Of a stretch of 35,159 nucleotides of DNA, positions 33,468-35,159 are shown one piece after another; the first letter of the stretch is position 1, and every line of letters begins with the position of its first letter. The translations under genes and the position numbers were made by a program. The stretch is from an uncultured Bacteroidota bacterium (GTDB taxonomy: Bacteria; Bacteroidota; Bacteroidia; NS11-12g; UBA955). The stretch spans positions 1 to 35,159 of the forward strand of contig CALMKH010000004.1 of assembly GCA_937867025.1 (NCBI GenBank). The letters run 5' to 3'. The notes beneath the pieces are model-generated. The model was not told the origin of the DNA. It worked only from the letters and a program-made list of their open reading frames with translations, and did no database searches.

Positions 33468-34441
33468 AACTTAACCAGGTGAAGGGAACGGCAATATGGC
33501 GGCTCCCCGGCGGCAATCAGATCTTTACACTTGATGGAACTGGCGGGCAAGACAGCTTTATCATAGCCCCTTTTGAAAGGAATGGCAAGGTGCTATGTCT
33601 TAAAGGAACCGTCACGGAATTGACCGATGCAGACGCATTACTGTCTTCATGGCGTATCAGTGTTCAGGGCGATACCTCATCAACTTCGAGGGAAACCTAT
33701 ATCCGTTGGGTAAATCTTGCCACGTCAGAAATGGCTGCAGGTGTCCTTCAGAAAGCCGTGATAGCCCGCAGGCTCTGGGCACAAGGTGGGGTAAGTCCGG
33801 CAGAAATGTTTTCAAGGCTGCTCGGGCAACATACAAACGCGTTTGTTTATGCGTTCATGCTGGATGATTACGGGGCGATGATGGGGGCCAGTCCCGAAAC
33901 CCTCCTGAGAAAAAAGGGGAGTGACCTGTATACCGAAGCCCTGGGAGGCACCAGGACAAAAGGAAGGTATACAGAGAAGGAAATGCATGAACACGGGCAT
34001 ATTGCAGATTACGTGCAGGATATTTTAAGTGTATCGGGGTATAACTACCAAAGAAAGGAAAAGGATGTCCGGCAGGCGGGCGACGTACAACATTTGCTGA
34101 CCGGTTTCACTGCCGGATCGAAAGGTACGGATAAGGACCTGGCCCTGGTTTCAGCTTTGCACCCCACACCTGCAGTATGCGGATTGCCTGTTGATGCGGC
34201 CGGACATTTCATATCAGGTACGGAGAACTTCGACCGGGGGTTTTACACCGGGTTTCTGGGACCCATGACCGCCCGGGGTGACTTTGATTTTTTTGTAAAC
34301 CTGCGGTGTGCGGAGGTTTATTCAAACGGCCTGGCGGTATATGCCGGGGCCGGACTCAACAGCATGTCAGACCCGCAAGATGAGTGGGATGAAACCTCGC
34401 ATAAAATGAGAACTATTCTCGGCGCTTATCGTGCTGATTGA
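33464..34441 (+). CDS. menF: Isochorismate synthase
   Basis: The enzyme isomerises chorismate to isochorismate, the first step of menaquinone synthesis. The 325-residue protein is a short form of the chorismate-binding family, with a reduced N-terminal part. Lys97 in QKAVIARR is the probable general base. GASPETLLRKKG (141-152), EALGGTRTKGRY (158-169, with Glu158 near the Mg site) and HPTPAVCGLP (later) are family blocks. Salicylate-type or PabB/TrpE activity is unlikely given the motifs and the thioesterase partner. The ATG overlaps the thioesterase stop. menD does not follow directly; a DUF4834-like gene comes next. Confidence 0.9.
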   Translation: MKLNQVKGTAIWRLPGGNQIFTLDGTGGQDSFIIAPFERNGKVLCLKGTVTELTDADALLSSWRISVQGDTSSTSRETYIRWVNLATSEMAAGVLQKAVIARRLWAQGGVSPAEMFSRLLGQHTNAFVYAFMLDDYGAMMGASPETLLRKKGSDLYTEALGGTRTKGRYTEKEMHEHGHIADYVQDILSVSGYNYQRKEKDVRQAGDVQHLLTGFTAGSKGTDKDLALVSALHPTPAVCGLPVDAAGHFISGTENFDRGFYTGFLGPMTARGDFDFFVNLRCAEVYSNGLAVYAGAGLNSMSDPQDEWDETSHKMRTILGAYRAD

Positions 34442-34496
34442 TGGCAGTTTTCATTCAGATTATCGATTCTTCCGGCATAATTGGTGTCTTTATGCG

Positions 34497-34504
34497 TATT
34501 TTTG
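34497..34504 (+). promoter_or_regulatory. -7 box for the DUF4834-like gene
   Basis: TATTTTTG followed by CG, 16 nt before the ATG at 34521. It indicates separate transcription from menF and supports the short start. No -33 element at the usual distance. Confidence 0.5.
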
Positions 34505-34520
34505 CGGAAAGATTTACTCA

Positions 34521-34733
34521 ATGAGCTTACTCAAACTGTTATTCAATATATTTATCATTTACGCCATCTGGCAAATTATAAAGATGTTTTTTTCCGTTAA
34601 AAAAGTACAGCAGGGTTTTCAGGAGCAGATGAATGACCTGAACAGGAAGGTGCGACAGGATCCTGAACCACCCAAGAAGGAAAAAAAGAGTGAGATCGAC
34701 GGAGAATATATCGACTTCGAAGAGATAAAATAA
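34521..34733 (+). CDS. Small DUF4834-like membrane peptide
   Basis: From the ATG at 34521 the product has 70 residues: a single N-terminal hydrophobic helix (LLKLLFNIFIIYAIWQIIKMFF), then a basic/acidic tail with many Lys and Glu ending GEYIDFEEIK. This pattern resembles the Bacteroidota family DUF4834 (name from memory). It is probably a single-pass inner-membrane protein with a cytoplasmic tail; function unknown. A reading from the TTG-like codon at 34431 would overlap menF and the promoter box and is rejected. It is convergent with the DUF4468-like gene, 18 nt away. Confidence 0.7.
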   Translation: MSLLKLLFNIFIIYAIWQIIKMFFSVKKVQQGFQEQMNDLNRKVRQDPEPPKKEKKSEIDGEYIDFEEIK

Positions 34734-34751
34734 CTACCGGCTTTCAGGGTA

Positions 34752-35159
34752 TCAGAAGTCGTCCTGATCTATTACCACAGGATCCTTCATCACTTTAAAG
34801 AGTTCCTTCAGGGTATCTTTTACCATGGTATCGATGCCTATGAGAATATAATCTGACCCTTTGACGCTTTTTTTGTTGTTGACGTAATACTCAGCATAGG
34901 TTTTTACAGGTTTTTCCGTGCCTTTATCGACGGTATTATGTACAAAATTGGTAAACCTGTACTTGTATTTGTCTTCTTTTACACGTATTTCAAGCCTGAA
35001 TGTGACCGTCCCGCTCTGAACGCTGGTGTAGGGATTGGTCTTAATCATCAGGGGCGCCGTGGCTCTGATGATGATCCTTCCCACATCACCGTCAGGCTTA
35101 TAATCCTCGATCACCATATCTTTGGGGAATACCAGGTCCTTGGATGATTTTCCTTCCTT
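34752..35159 (-). CDS. DUF4468-like protein (5' end outside window)
   Basis: The frame is open to the right edge, so the true start is not visible. The visible 135 residues read KEGKSSKDLVFPKD, then MVIEDYKPDGDVGRIIIRAT, then strands such as GTVTFRLEIRVKEDKYKYRF, and a helical end KDTLKELFKVMKDP. This fits DUF4468, a Bacteroidota family of secreted or periplasmic proteins with a TBP-like fold; the match is from memory. Function is unknown. It is convergent with the DUF4834-like gene. An internal Met at 35117 is not a likely start, because the upstream residues are in keeping with the family. Confidence 0.65.
   Translation of the reverse strand, partial: KEGKSSKDLVFPKDMVIEDYKPDGDVGRIIIRATAPLMIKTNPYTSVQSGTVTFRLEIRVKEDKYKYRFTNFVHNTVDKGTEKPVKTYAEYYVNNKKSVKGSDYILIGIDTMVKDTLKELFKVMKDPVVIDQDDF

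Noticed and set aside
1-35159. tRNA, rRNA, CRISPR arrays, insertion sequences, phage or defence genes
   Set aside because: All gaps are under about 150 bases. None folds as a tRNA by eye, shows spaced direct repeats, or sits next to a transposase or integrase.

Overview
The window is a chromosomal segment from a member of the phylum Bacteroidota. It carries type IX secretion markers (a PorV2-like barrel and a Por-type C-terminal sorting tail) and several Bacteroidota-restricted small families (DUF4783-, DUF4834-, DUF4468- and DUF6787-like). It also has a reduced ComEC, and the phylum's typical TAnnTTTG -7 promoter box in front of most transcription units. A Chitinophagales/Sphingobacteriales-like lineage is my guess from protein flavour, not something I can prove. 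Gene density is high, no intergenic gap exceeds 300 bases, and I see no tRNA, rRNA, CRISPR array, IS element or prophage. The content is mostly core-genome.

Layout. 1-3473 (-): a large secreted tyrosine-rich beta-helix protein with PKD domains, cut by the left edge. 3587-6382 (-): a ComEC-type channel and a conserved hypothetical. 6508-7056 (+): thymidine kinase. 7124-8708 (-): a DUF6787-like membrane protein, Mrp-type ATPase and NifU-domain protein, probably an Fe-S cluster operon. 8798-10596 (-): an AcpH-like protein and PorV2-like outer-membrane protein. 10711-14503 (+): tyrS, a leucyl aminopeptidase and pdxA. 14581-17031 (-): two predicted outer-membrane barrels and a di-haem peroxidase lipoprotein. 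17175-21258 (+): uvrB, a DUF4783 protein, nadC and a T9SS-sorted secreted protein. 21307-22947 (-): adk and obgE. 23066-24163 (+): UDP-GlcNAc 2-epimerase. 24173-25816 (-): a GT39-like membrane glycosyltransferase. 25930-26574 (-): a TetR regulator. 26716-32402 (+): the complete elongasome operon mreB-mreC-mreD-mrdA-rodA. 32399-33040 (-): a histidine phosphatase. 33030-34441 (+): a hotdog thioesterase and isochorismate synthase (menaquinone pathway). 34521-34733 (+): a DUF4834-like peptide. 34752-35159 (-): a DUF4468-like protein cut by the right edge.

I found no clearly new multi-gene system. The more interesting signals concern gene expression and protein architecture. Fifteen exact TAnnTTTG boxes sit 4-42 nt upstream of starts, three of them only 4 nt away, which implies leaderless or nearly leaderless mRNAs. 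A terminator hairpin abuts the nadC start codon and holds a near-consensus -7 box in its loop. A head-to-head gene pair has 5' ends that overlap, with each promoter inside the other's coding sequence. The secreted beta-helix protein is unusually tyrosine-rich. Several enzymes carry substitutions at normally conserved sites (TyrRS HIGH, the thioesterase active site, Mrp CxxC, the ComEC nuclease domain).

Many start codons were reassigned from the longest possible frame, using family N-termini and the position of the -7 box.
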